From contig NZ_JACJSJ010000010.1 in assembly GCF_014698115.1 (NCBI RefSeq), positions 1 to 64,000 on the forward strand: a stretch of DNA of 64,000 nucleotides, written 5' to 3'. A program made the position numbers and the translations under genes. This DNA comes from Nostoc sp. FACHB-973. Its GTDB lineage: Bacteria; Cyanobacteriota; Cyanobacteriia; Cyanobacteriales; Nostocaceae. Positions 45,401-53,919 of the stretch are shown here, in pieces. The notes beneath the pieces were generated by a model, which saw only the letters and a program-made list of their open reading frames with translations, was not told where the DNA came from and made no database searches. How positions within the stretch are numbered: the stretch's first letter is position 1; each line of letters begins with the position of its first letter.

Positions 45401-45757
45401 TTCGTGCTGGTAGCAGTGATTGAGGATGGGTAACAAAAAACACTCTGTTTTTCCTGAACCCGTTCCTGTAGCGACAAGGGTTGATTGATAGTAAGGTGCT
45501 TTTAATCGAGCGAATGCTTGTTCCTGATGGCGGTGTGGGGGAAATGCCATTGGCACGTCGGGGAAATAGTCTGCACCTGTAGAACCGGGGCGGAATGGCA
45601 AACCCACAGACAGGTAAGGGCCTTTAAATACAACTTCCGGTGTTGCTAAAAAGCGTTGCATCAGCCCTTCAAATCCAGGGGACGCAGGGCGAAATTCGGT
45701 TTTGAGGAAATCTTCAATGCTGGCGCGAACTTCTGAGGCGACTACTGACGGGATCAT
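39431..45757 (-). CDS. YprA/DrmA-type helicase fused to DUF1998 and a Vsr-like nuclease (DISARM-related)
   Basis: A 2108-residue protein. The helicase has Walker A ATGTGSGKTE (about 96-104), DEIH (228-231), SAT (265-267), and motif VI QQRIGRAGRR (1046-1055) with TLEMGIDIG before it. Three zinc-ribbon-like cysteine sets lie around 478, 537 and 589. The DUF1998 signature LYDTIPGGTGYL...CDCNDGCYNCL is at about 1582-1626, as in DrmB and YprA. A PD-(D/E)XK/Vsr-like nuclease follows at about 1670-1800: SRADFVFYP, then IVIFTDGWQYHAH and VWSLTW. DrmA, DrmB and a nuclease are thus joined in one chain, perhaps substituting for DISARM's DrmC. The last 300 residues are unassigned. It overlaps the methylase stop by 4 bp. 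Confidence 0.85.
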   Translation of the reverse strand: MIPSVVASEVRASIEDFLKTEFRPASPGFEGLMQRFLATPEVVFKGPYLSVGLPFRPGSTGADYFPDVPMAFPPHRHQEQAFARLKAPYYQSTLVATGTGSGKTECFLLPILNHCYQHEGEPGIKALLIYPMNALATDQAKRLASLIWHNSKLKGKVTAGLFVGESERDPKAMMGEDHIITDKNILRQCPPDILLTNYKMLDYLLIRPGDQPLWAGNVPETLRYLVVDEIHTFDGAQGTDLACLIRRLKARLQTPERHLACVGTSATLGGSGNKGDMLNYATTVFDEPFDQNALVEEDRLTCGEFLFDAYINPLPIPEPDKLEILKAANYQTIEEYICAQHQLWFEAAITEEFNNNEWRVELGDRLKSLPIVHNLLKVLDQGAIALPELWQKLSRKMRLPDSDDPIYQAALFDSLIALCAIARRQLHTALVPWVNIRLQFWLRELRRMVGTVEKQPELVFADDQASEEKERVLPVIHCRDCGSTGWGGLRQQVTNHKIACDLRDFYKAYFANDPLITYIFPHRNPDNDRGWLSWKLCKECLTLNRTDAHRCSKCASEEFISVIEPDQDAIVRTIKTKNGNPRRISNHDCPFCGSKDGLAILGSRAASLASAAIGTLFSSAYNDDRKLITFSDSVQDAAHRAGFFETRTFRTTLRSALRQHLDNKAKGWNLADIRADFSQYWRNEIGGDGDYIATFMPSDLEWLREWEELQQAGTAKPSLVDLINKRLDWEVVAEIGLRTNLGASLERTDTCAVYLDSNLLTSACLNLLERIRNEIGGLENLDQQTLHRFLLGLIYHLRLQGGILHSVTENYIESGGQTFRLQQPLFMPGFGPSSLAPVYFVQNGNFPRFEALVRPSGKVTWCENWAFKLFSSYTPLIVAQVENLYNLVLNQLVAHEIFGVRETRNGAKVWGIEQTALYLDITAHHLECDKCGHSITASPQELTLWTDTPCMRPKCTGKYQPSERKTRDFYRHLYSKGRVWRIFAREHTGLLERDVREELENRFITGRHRYDPNLLSATSTLEMGIDIGTLSSVLLCSVPPAQANYQQRIGRAGRRDGNAFIAAIANGTPHDLYFWADPMLMIAGGVDTPGSYLDASAILQRQLTAYCLDRWVSQGITPDQLPERFGTVLDSVQQRDLTRFPYTWLNFIENQQLELLQDFLELFQNQISSRSAEQLRIFIEKGENDEGGLRWRIVNRLQEVVEERRRLKNQSDTLRRRIKDKEKAAKSQNHEEELAELHRERGGLMELVKNISDKNTLNFFTDEGLLPNYAFPEPGVMLKSIIWRQKNIKGDGASGKYETFTFEYERPGAIALRELAPSGVFYAEGNRVKIDQIDLNISQIEEWRLCRNCSYAALTILDAAKEPACPRCGDRMWSDAGRKRKMIRLRQVIATTNARESRIGDDKDERQPAFFTQQMLVDFEPEAREKTFVIKDDEFPFGFEFISRVTFREVNFGEGNSQSENFEVAGINRPRPGFQICRHCGKVQTDPEKPEHALTCSRRENSNENDFTDILYLFRQFESEAIRILLPVDTLTSDKKLHSFIAALQLGLKQYFKGKVDHLRTLISHEPQENTPSLLRKPFLFLYDTIPGGTGYLRELLRDPNNFFSVFEQALVILRACDCNDGCYNCLYGYRNSFDRDQTSRKTAIDLLNMIVNRRLQLTETQGGLSQVKLNALFDSILELRFIEALRRYRHNNEPTIVRKEIVNGKAGYFIRIANQDWNVEPQVELGRNEGIEVNSRADFVFYPAKNTTAIKPIVIFTDGWQYHAHRIAEDFLQRMAIAKSNQYHVWSLTWTDVESQFSNKQNDVYVDLLELGASQQFKAKEGTFYEKYKCGELRLIAQKNSFIWLVNFLVNPDRDLWKNFALMRTTAQFDNARFSQQDARLSWVNAVLKKTNSSVVDAFKPIETGKILGLVSEAINGDKNLVEIYISVDGKRHSTLDSAGSFITIYLDDKAIENEKELQKSWIGVLRYFNILQFLDHSYVVTAQGNDNGLNSALVPPKANQAQSQPTVKHNVAAWQKLEELVFDETTLDLLHYMQEHNWDLPEVGYELMDSNEVVIAEAELAWTKRKCAVLIAADNTLMLFKAAGWQVATISEVMADPEAFYSQYIN

Positions 45758-48700
45758 GGCTCAATCTCCTGTTCGGCAAAGCGTTTTTCAAAAGCTTCCC
45801 AGGCGGTATGATAGTCTTCTTCTCGGTCGCAACGGTCGAAGGGGGCTTCATAGATGATGGTGCGTTCTATGGGGCCACCTGGCATGGTGTCATCTATAAT
45901 GGTGCGTTCGACTGTACCTGTTTTCATGTCTTTAATGTCTTCCCATCCCTGTTCGCCTTTTTTACCTTTGCGAGGGAAGCCAACACCTACAAGTCCTTTG
46001 CTAATGGTAAAGACAATGCGCCCGTTTTGGTCGTACCAAGTGTCTTTTTCGTATTGGCGCATAACAGGGAATTGGACGCGGTAAATTGTGATTAGTTCGT
46101 CTAGGGTTAGCCCTAATGCCATTGCTACAAGTACGTCAATCTCTACTAGGGCTTGACGGCGTTCATAGTCGGTGCGGAGGGCAACATTTCGTTGCCATTG
46201 GGGGGTGAGGTTTTTGAAGAATTTATTGTTGAGGCGAGAGTCCGTTTTTGTCCAGGTATCTTGATTAAATGCTAGAGTGTAGCAACTTTTCCATAGTTCA
46301 GCATAGTGAGTTGTAAGCGAGGTTAGATATAAACCTCTGAATTTCAATAATTTTCCAAAGAAACTATTTTTATCTATAACTGGAAGTTGTTGAGCAAGGT
46401 CATGATGAAAATTAGACTTTCCAGTAGTTTTAACAAAAAGATCAAATAAAATAGAACACCAACTGGCCATTAAAGTAACCATTATGTCAAGTTCTTTAAA
46501 AGCAATACTAAGGATACTATCTATATGTGCAATCTTGGGGGCTATAATTGATGCTTGAAGAGTTCTTTCACCAAAAAGACTTAGTAATCTACTTACATTT
46601 AAACGATAATAATCAGTGATAAGTCGTGGCGTTTGAAATTTATCATCTATCCAGCTAACTTTAGGGATTTTTTTTATATATTCATTTAATTCACAATTTG
46701 GAGTATAGTTGGTACGAGGTAGATATGTGTCAGGTAAAAGAGTTAAATCAAGAACATCATAGTGTGCTTTTTCTGTACATTTAGTCCTTGGTGTTTTATA
46801 CAAAGGTTGGGCTACATAAAAATGAGGGCCTGAAAGTATTAATTCTTCAGGAGTTGTAGGAAAAGCTGTTTCCCGCTTCATAGTTCCATCTTTTTGTGCA
46901 TTCGCTTCATGCCACATTTCAAGAGAAAAATATTGTCCTTCAAAGTCACTCAGACGCTTGGGTTGTTCTGCTAACTTTTTAAGCACGTTAATTAATTGTT
47001 GAGAATGTAAAGCCGGTAAACGAGCTTCTAGTGGAGGTGTTCCTTCGGGGTCGTAAAGAATAGCAAATAATTTTAATATATTTTTATTTACATTAATAAT
47101 TCTCTTACTATGTCCTTCAAAATTCCATTGATTATTATCTGTTTTAATACCACCTACTTGTCCTTCTCCATTATGTTCATAACAAGCATCTATAGTCTTA
47201 GTTGCAAAAAGATTAGCAATACTTACAAAATTTACTTTTTCTAGGGAAGCATAAATATTTATACTATATTTTACTCTGTGCCCTATTGGAAATAGAATAA
47301 GTTGATTTTGAAACTGAAAATGTGCTCTTAGTCTTTGATATAAAGTACACCTAAGTTTACCTCCTTTAGGATCATCGTATATACCTTCGGGATGTAAAAA
47401 TGATTGAACACCCTGTTTATTAGACATCATCCAGCTTTGAGGAAGAAAGCATTTGAAAAGATTAGATTGAGTACCTTTTAGTAATGAATAATTTTGATAG
47501 GCATTAAGAAAATTTTGTACTGCTTCAAATGTTGCAGATTCATATAAATAAGCTGATTTTAAATTTGGTATTCTTTCAAAAGTATTTTCTCGTAGTTTAC
47601 TCAAGCTACTAGCTGAGAATTTCCGTAACTCAAATAAGGGTTCAAAATCTCCCATTACACCACCTTCATCCCACTCCACCTTAATCCAAGGAGGATTACC
47701 TAAAAATAAATCAAAACCGCCATTATTTGCAAAAATATCTGCGAACTCCAACTCCCAATGAAAAAAATGCTTTTCTTCTGCAATCTCAGAAATTAATCCT
47801 AACCTAGGGAAACGTTCTGCCAACTTTGCAACATTTACAAACTTATAATCATCAACAAACTTTTGTACTTCATTTTCGATTGCAGTTTCAGGAAATAATG
47901 GTAACTCTGGTTCAGCTTCAAACGTCATTTCCGTTTCACCCAAAATTACCGCCAATTCCATAAAATACTCATACCTTGACGGTAATAAATCAGCCTTTTC
48001 AATTTGCCAAAACCACAGCGCACACCAATAGTCCATGACAAATTTCAACCGTCGGTAAGAGCTAGAATTGCCCACACCTTCAGATAATTTCTCTTGTGCT
48101 AAAATTTTATCTTTGATTTCCAAACTGCTACTTTGATGTGCATCTTCTTCATAACCGAAAATACTCAACGGATCAGTAGTGCGTTGTCGCATCATCCGCA
48201 ATTCATCAGTGTGACGTTGCCAAAGTTCATCTATGCGTTGAGATAATGTTACTAAACGGTCAACATCAAAATCATCATAAGTTGCTTTACAAAAGTCCTT
48301 ACGCCAATTATTAATAGTTTCAATTTTGTTTGGTGCTAGAGACTTGATAACTTTATCTGTGTAATTCGCCATTCCTGGATCGGGTAACAAAAAGTGAAAT
48401 ACAACCCCATCAGGTAACTTATCCCCTACCATCACCCGTTGGGGTTCATGGTCAAACCAATATGGTTGTTTCTTCTTCCGAGGAATTAACGTAGTGCTGT
48501 ACACCTGACGACGCGCCCCAATGAGTGAATTACCGCAGTGCAGTTGAATCCCAAACCAAGGTACAAAAGCTTTTCTATTTTCCGGTTTGTAAATACAGTT
48601 CAACCACAGGGACACCTCTGCTAACTCTACAGCAACCGGGTTTAAGTCAATCCCAAATACGTTGCGGTCAGCCAAAAACATTTTGACTTTCTGCTTTTCC

Positions 48701-50589
48701 TGTAAATATTCGTCGTGGGGAATGCGTTTATTTAACTCGTCTTGTTTTAACTCCAGATATTTCTCTGCTAACTGGTTAACAGCTTCATTCAAAAATGCTG
48801 CACTCCCCATCGCTGGTTCGCAAATTTTTAACTTGAGAATATCATCTGCTGTTTTATCCTTAAGCAATTCCTTTAACGAATACTTAACCAAACAGCGCGT
48901 TAACGACTCCGGCGTATAATAAGAAGCTGAATTTTGGCGATCCCTTCCCGCTAATCGATAAATAAAACTACCTTTGGGGTACATTTTTGGCGTACCGTCA
49001 GCATTAAATACCTGTTCCGCCTTTGTGTAATTTTCTAAATCTTCTAACTTGACGAAGTAAGCAACATCCAATTCGTCATAGTTGTTTTTTCCGCGTTTGG
49101 GAGTTTCTTCTTCTACTTCTTCCTCATCATCATCGCCAGCAGAGGTTTTTGTTGTTTTTTCTGCACGCTGCACTTCATATAAATCAGCCTCAGCAAAAAA
49201 TCCCCGGAAGCACAGTAAAGATTCATACACAGCACCCAACTGGTTAATTCCCAATTGTGCATAAGAAATACGTCCCCGACGCTTACCTTTACCCTCCCGC
49301 GATAGCGACATTAATTCAATCACTTCTCGCAATACGCTATTACGAAACTTGACCCGATTCAGTAACTTAGTGCGTTCTGGGTCAAATAAATGACTTTTTA
49401 GTGGTGCAAGTTCAAAAGTGTTATCATAAATCTTCTCTTCAGGTAAATACAGAGTTCCCACATTACTTGGTGCATACCCTTGCCAAATTATTTCAAATAG
49501 TTTGGTCAGAGAAGTATTAATAAAATAACCGTTTTTATCTTCTTCTGTCCGCAATTCTACTTGCTCTAGTTCCCGCAGCGATTCTAAACTGTAACCTTCC
49601 CGATAAATTTCAGCATTCATCGGTGCATAACCCAAATCTCGCCGTGCTTCAATGTAAAAAAGGAACAGCAAGCGGTACATATAACGCAGACATTCAATTG
49701 ATAATTGTCCCTCGTCTAATTGTCCAGAAAATACCCCTGTTTTTAGCTTATTTCTTACATACCAAACTGCTTCATTACCCAAAATTTCAATTGACTTTCT
49801 GAGGGCATATTTCAAATCATCAGAAACAGAAAAAGCATGACGGTGAGAATTTTCATCTAATTCATCAAGTAAAGCTGTACCCTCACTAGGGCAGGTATGT
49901 TCTTTATGCAATAATGTTGCAGTTGCTAATAAAGTATCTGATTCCTTACGTGATAGAATTTCTGATAAATCAAACCGCAACAAGCGTGATGCGTTCCATT
50001 TGAAACGATCAATCAGAATAATTTGATGAACGCTAACAAGCAATAACCACCGGGGCGGCTCATCTTGAGAAAAAATATAATCAGAAATAATATCTTCTAT
50101 CGTCAGATCAGACGAAATTAATTCTGCATTTATATCATCATTATCTTCTTCAGTAAGTTGTGCTTTATTTAGACTTAAATCTAAAATATCAATAACTTCA
50201 TCACCTTCTGGTAAAGCTTCTATAATCCAAAGTAGTGGCACTCCATTAGTTTTTTTTATTTCACATAATACGGGGAGTATTTGCCCCTCATCGAGAATAC
50301 GCTGAGTCGGTTTAATCTGATAGCCTAAAACGCCAAAAAAATCAGACAACCATTGCTGTTGAAGAATTATGCGTTCTGCAATATCTTTTTCTTTATTAAA
50401 ATTATTTATCAATCTAAAATAAGTTGCAGCTAAACTTCCCAATAATTCAGGGGGAGATTTTGTTTCATTTTCAGCCGCAGCTTCTCGCCAGCGTTGAGCA
50501 ACTCCCTTAATATCATCATTGAGGATAGCATCCAGGTAGTGATTTGAGTAAAACTCATTTTCATTAGTAATTCCTGTTAGTTTACTCAT
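45754..50589 (-). CDS. Eco57I-type N6-adenine DNA methyltransferase (DrmMI-like)
   Basis: A 1611-residue protein. SAM-binding motif I LKICEPAMGSAAFLNEAV lies near residue 591, followed by DRNVFGIDLNPVAVELAEVS. The catalytic motif IV is LFLGNPPW near residue 966, the NPPY/F/W type of N6-adenine methylases. The large N-terminus (about 1-560) and C-terminal specificity-like region match DrmMI or Eco57I-type enzymes. In DISARM the methylase marks host DNA as self. The ATG overlaps the SNF2 gene's stop by 4 bp, and its own stop overlaps the next start, so all three are coupled. Length is at the upper end of the family. Confidence 0.9.
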   Translation of the reverse strand: MSKLTGITNENEFYSNHYLDAILNDDIKGVAQRWREAAAENETKSPPELLGSLAATYFRLINNFNKEKDIAERIILQQQWLSDFFGVLGYQIKPTQRILDEGQILPVLCEIKKTNGVPLLWIIEALPEGDEVIDILDLSLNKAQLTEEDNDDINAELISSDLTIEDIISDYIFSQDEPPRWLLLVSVHQIILIDRFKWNASRLLRFDLSEILSRKESDTLLATATLLHKEHTCPSEGTALLDELDENSHRHAFSVSDDLKYALRKSIEILGNEAVWYVRNKLKTGVFSGQLDEGQLSIECLRYMYRLLFLFYIEARRDLGYAPMNAEIYREGYSLESLRELEQVELRTEEDKNGYFINTSLTKLFEIIWQGYAPSNVGTLYLPEEKIYDNTFELAPLKSHLFDPERTKLLNRVKFRNSVLREVIELMSLSREGKGKRRGRISYAQLGINQLGAVYESLLCFRGFFAEADLYEVQRAEKTTKTSAGDDDEEEVEEETPKRGKNNYDELDVAYFVKLEDLENYTKAEQVFNADGTPKMYPKGSFIYRLAGRDRQNSASYYTPESLTRCLVKYSLKELLKDKTADDILKLKICEPAMGSAAFLNEAVNQLAEKYLELKQDELNKRIPHDEYLQEKQKVKMFLADRNVFGIDLNPVAVELAEVSLWLNCIYKPENRKAFVPWFGIQLHCGNSLIGARRQVYSTTLIPRKKKQPYWFDHEPQRVMVGDKLPDGVVFHFLLPDPGMANYTDKVIKSLAPNKIETINNWRKDFCKATYDDFDVDRLVTLSQRIDELWQRHTDELRMMRQRTTDPLSIFGYEEDAHQSSSLEIKDKILAQEKLSEGVGNSSSYRRLKFVMDYWCALWFWQIEKADLLPSRYEYFMELAVILGETEMTFEAEPELPLFPETAIENEVQKFVDDYKFVNVAKLAERFPRLGLISEIAEEKHFFHWELEFADIFANNGGFDLFLGNPPWIKVEWDEGGVMGDFEPLFELRKFSASSLSKLRENTFERIPNLKSAYLYESATFEAVQNFLNAYQNYSLLKGTQSNLFKCFLPQSWMMSNKQGVQSFLHPEGIYDDPKGGKLRCTLYQRLRAHFQFQNQLILFPIGHRVKYSINIYASLEKVNFVSIANLFATKTIDACYEHNGEGQVGGIKTDNNQWNFEGHSKRIINVNKNILKLFAILYDPEGTPPLEARLPALHSQQLINVLKKLAEQPKRLSDFEGQYFSLEMWHEANAQKDGTMKRETAFPTTPEELILSGPHFYVAQPLYKTPRTKCTEKAHYDVLDLTLLPDTYLPRTNYTPNCELNEYIKKIPKVSWIDDKFQTPRLITDYYRLNVSRLLSLFGERTLQASIIAPKIAHIDSILSIAFKELDIMVTLMASWCSILFDLFVKTTGKSNFHHDLAQQLPVIDKNSFFGKLLKFRGLYLTSLTTHYAELWKSCYTLAFNQDTWTKTDSRLNNKFFKNLTPQWQRNVALRTDYERRQALVEIDVLVAMALGLTLDELITIYRVQFPVMRQYEKDTWYDQNGRIVFTISKGLVGVGFPRKGKKGEQGWEDIKDMKTGTVERTIIDDTMPGGPIERTIIYEAPFDRCDREEDYHTAWEAFEKRFAEQEIEP

Positions 50590-53453
50590 ACCTTAGCTCC
50601 CTGTAAAACTGCAATGATTTTGATATATGGAGCAGGTTCGGTAGTCATGCTATCCTCTACCCAACGCCAATAATTATTAAAAATTTGCTCAATTCTTCGT
50701 TCTGCTTTTGATTTTTTTTCTTCTTTTAAAGGAGTACCGTCTGCATAGCGCAATGTTAGTTGCTCATAATGTTGACCTTTGAGTTTATTTAAACGATTCA
50801 ATTGTTCCTGTAGTTGAACATTAATTGAATCCTCAAAATTCTTCCGTGCTTCTAGCATTTTCTTTTGCGCTTCTACAACTGCTATCTCACGTAAATTCAA
50901 AAGTTTTTCATCAGTAGGTAACATTTGATTGGGAATCGGCTCCTGCCCCAATCCAGTAAGCTGTAGCGTTTTCTCAAAGTCTTCTATATGCTTAAACTTT
51001 TGATTTTGAAACACTACACTTACCCACTTATTGACTAGAGGTTGACCACGACGGTTAGGAATTATACCTGACATGACAAATATAACCTCATTGGCTTGTA
51101 ACTGAGGTAAAACAATGACAGGTGCTTGATGCCTACCGAAAAGTGTTATCCCACGGTCATTTAACCAATCTATTACCGGATGCAGTTCCCAAAGATACTG
51201 AATCGAGGGCCAGCGTTCCTCAGATTTTCGTGATTCCTCTAGTTCGCGCATCACTTTATTGCGATCGCCAGACAAACGCAATGCTTGATTTGATGCAGGT
51301 TGAATTTCTCTTGGTAAACGCTCAAAGCGCGATCGCAATTCATTGGGCATTGTTAACTCGATTAACAACTCTTCCTCCAAACTACGCAGCTGCAAAGGAT
51401 TTTCCTCATTAACTGCCTTCAATGCCTCTAACGTGTAATGATAGTCATCGGGAAATAAACTTGGCATTTTCCGCATAGCAACTTGTGCTTGGGGTTCCTC
51501 ACTCACTTCTGGGTCATCGCTAAGTAAATCAGCAAACCAGTTATCCTCATCCTCTGTCTGCTCACCTGGTTGCAGGCGTGCGTCAAAAGTTTCTGCCGTT
51601 TCTCCCTGCTCAATTGCTTCGATAGCTGCGGCTGTCACCTCTACTTCCTTATCGGCATCAAACACTCCCATAAAAACAGAAGGGTCGCCAATATTTTTAA
51701 TTGCTTGGTCGTCTTTCCTCACCAACACGCTAACAATGCGCTCTGCTTCATCAACTTTTTCGTTAGATGAACGAGTCAATAAATAGCGAATCTGTGGTTG
51801 TTGTTCCTGCCCGTAACGGTCAACCCGCCCATTACGCTGCTGTAAAGCCATTAACGACCAAGGAATATCAAAGTGTATGAGACGGTGTGAAAAATAATGT
51901 AAATTAATCCCTTCCGATGCCACATCTGTAGCTACCAACAGCCGGAGTTGAGATTTCTCATTACCAAATTCTTCGATAATTTTCATCAAATCAACATCTG
52001 GCATTCCCCCATCAAGGGTAGCGATCGCTTCTTCTGTTAGCTTCAAGTCGCGCTTTAAATTCTCCTTCAGAAAGCGCATCGTTTCCAAACGTTCCGTGAA
52101 AATTACAATCCGGTCTTTTGGGTCTTTACCATTCCAAGCAAAGCCTCCATCTTCGGCTGTAATAATTAGTTTTAGTAGTTTTTGATATTTTGAGAAATTT
52201 TGATCGTTGATGGTTACTAAAGCGGCTGCTAAAGCTTTCAATTCATCAATATCAGCACTAAAACGCCGATCATCGGTTTTTTCTACCCGATTGATGCGAT
52301 TGCATACTGTCTCCAAACAAGCCATAGGGCTGGACAGCATAGCCTTTAACAAAGTAGTTTTAAACAACTTACCTGTAGAAGCTTTCGCGTCAATCCCAGC
52401 TAATTTTAAGTTATCGAGAATTTCAAACGCTTTTTCTTCTTGGGGAGAAGCATTAGCTTCTACCGCTAAAACCTGTCGTTCTGGGAATTTTTTGAGAAGT
52501 TGCGCTACAACATCTTTTTTAAACCGCCGGACGTACAAATCTCGAATATCTTCCTTAGTGTAGTTCGACTCATTGGCGATCGCCGTTGGGTCGAGCATAT
52601 TCATCAAACTAGCAAAGCTTTCGGCACGTCCATCATGGGGTGTGGCTGATAGCATAATTAAACTATCGGAACGGCTTGCTAAACGGTCAGCCAACTTAGA
52701 ACGTAACGAAGCACTGCTACCACGTCCCCGACGAGCAACGTTATGTGCTTCATCAATGACTATTACATCCCATTCAGCTTGCTCGATGTAGGTGCGGTAT
52801 TCTCTGTCTTGTTTAAGGGTATCAACTGAGACAATAGCTTTATCGTAATAGTGGAAAGGATTATGATTGGTGGGAATACGAGAGCGAATACGTTGGATAC
52901 CTACAGAATCAAGGCGTACTAAGGGAATAGTAAAACGTACCCAAAATTCTTTCTGGAACTGAGTCAGCATACTTTTGGTTGTTACAACCAAAATACGTTT
53001 TGCCCTTCCCCGACGCATCAACTCAGCAACCAAAATTCCTGCTTCCAGAGTTTTCCCCAAGCCAACAGCATCTGCAATTAACAAACGCTGCCGCGGCATA
53101 GAAAGAGCTTTGAGCGTTGGGTCTAGTTGGTAAGGCAGCACATCCATTGCCGCTTCATGACCAATGTAAAGATTAGTATCAGTGGGAGCAGTTTGCCGCA
53201 GATGAGCTTCGAGAAAAAGCAGCGAATTCCTATAGCCAGGAGTATTATCGGATACTAAATTAGTATTTTTCGGGTCTAAAACTGCTAGGTCTTCCTCAAG
53301 TTCTCTAACAAACCTTGCCGTGCGACCTTTGATAAAATCACTTACACCCACAACTTCTATTACCACAGAACCATTGGGTGTTCTTGAAGTTGATTTTACA
53401 AGCCATTCAGCATCTCTAGCAACAATCCGCGCACCAGGGGCAAGCGTTTCCAT
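50586..53453 (-). CDS. SNF2-family helicase (DrmD-like)
   Basis: A 955-residue protein. Visible motifs: Walker A LIADAVGLGKTLEAGILV (about 125-142), DEAH at 234-237, SATP at 269-272, and in the C-terminal lobe LLVATDVASEGINLHYFSHR followed by QQRNGRVDRYGQ. This is the RapA/SNF2 type found as DrmD in class 1 DISARM. It is the first gene of the second defence unit. The C-terminal part (about 620-955) is acidic, then helical. It probably remodels or tracks along duplex DNA to help recognise unmodified invader DNA. Overlaps with the methylase (4 bp) and the downstream order match class 1 DISARM. Confidence 0.85.
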   Translation of the reverse strand: METLAPGARIVARDAEWLVKSTSRTPNGSVVIEVVGVSDFIKGRTARFVRELEEDLAVLDPKNTNLVSDNTPGYRNSLLFLEAHLRQTAPTDTNLYIGHEAAMDVLPYQLDPTLKALSMPRQRLLIADAVGLGKTLEAGILVAELMRRGRAKRILVVTTKSMLTQFQKEFWVRFTIPLVRLDSVGIQRIRSRIPTNHNPFHYYDKAIVSVDTLKQDREYRTYIEQAEWDVIVIDEAHNVARRGRGSSASLRSKLADRLASRSDSLIMLSATPHDGRAESFASLMNMLDPTAIANESNYTKEDIRDLYVRRFKKDVVAQLLKKFPERQVLAVEANASPQEEKAFEILDNLKLAGIDAKASTGKLFKTTLLKAMLSSPMACLETVCNRINRVEKTDDRRFSADIDELKALAAALVTINDQNFSKYQKLLKLIITAEDGGFAWNGKDPKDRIVIFTERLETMRFLKENLKRDLKLTEEAIATLDGGMPDVDLMKIIEEFGNEKSQLRLLVATDVASEGINLHYFSHRLIHFDIPWSLMALQQRNGRVDRYGQEQQPQIRYLLTRSSNEKVDEAERIVSVLVRKDDQAIKNIGDPSVFMGVFDADKEVEVTAAAIEAIEQGETAETFDARLQPGEQTEDEDNWFADLLSDDPEVSEEPQAQVAMRKMPSLFPDDYHYTLEALKAVNEENPLQLRSLEEELLIELTMPNELRSRFERLPREIQPASNQALRLSGDRNKVMRELEESRKSEERWPSIQYLWELHPVIDWLNDRGITLFGRHQAPVIVLPQLQANEVIFVMSGIIPNRRGQPLVNKWVSVVFQNQKFKHIEDFEKTLQLTGLGQEPIPNQMLPTDEKLLNLREIAVVEAQKKMLEARKNFEDSINVQLQEQLNRLNKLKGQHYEQLTLRYADGTPLKEEKKSKAERRIEQIFNNYWRWVEDSMTTEPAPYIKIIAVLQGAKV

Positions 53454-53919
53454 ATCAGCCTAGTCTTTTTAACCTAAACGTGGAAGTGATTGTACATCAC
53501 AGTCCAATGCTTCTTGCTCTGCTTGCTATCCTGAATAAGAAATTTCCAGAAGGGCAAATTTCTTTGGTGCATAAGATTGAGAGAAGTATTGATTAAGTAA
53601 TATTATAGGCGTAACCGTTAAAGATACTACAAAAACTGTACGCAATACTTTATAACTAGAAAATCTGTAATTTTTCGTAGCACAAGATTTACAAATCTAC
53701 GTGAAATACAACCAATGATCTGAGAACCTTCAGCAAGCAGGTAATGTGATCTTGCGGCTTTCATTTTGGGGAATACTAACAACGTAAAGCAAAACGGTTG
53801 CATCCACTTTTGGAAGAAACATAATTATTTAGTGCCAGAAACTCAACTATATGGGTTGTCTAAAAAATCTATCTGCCAAAACCAGATGCTCCCAGCACAA
53901 CTTCCAAGGTGTAGCGAAA
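53454..53919. other. Promoter region between defence units
   Basis: About 470 bp. It carries the dyad at 53486-53500 near the SNF2 gene and an 8-bp inverted repeat AGAAATTT/AAATTTCT at 53538-53563 with a 10-bp spacer. Both could be regulator sites for the second defence unit. The right part precedes the plus-strand gene at 53920. Confidence 0.4.
53486..53500 (-). promoter_or_regulatory. Dyad 33 bp upstream of the SNF2 gene
   Basis: GTGAT and ATCAC flank five bases. On the minus strand TACAAT overlaps the dyad and could be a -10 element. A repressor bound there would block the defence unit's promoter. No -35 was identified with confidence. Confidence 0.35.

Noticed and set aside
39431-53453. 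Long open frames on the plus strand opposite the defence genes
   Set aside because: They lie antisense to clearly conserved helicase and methylase domains and show no family motifs; they are coding shadows.
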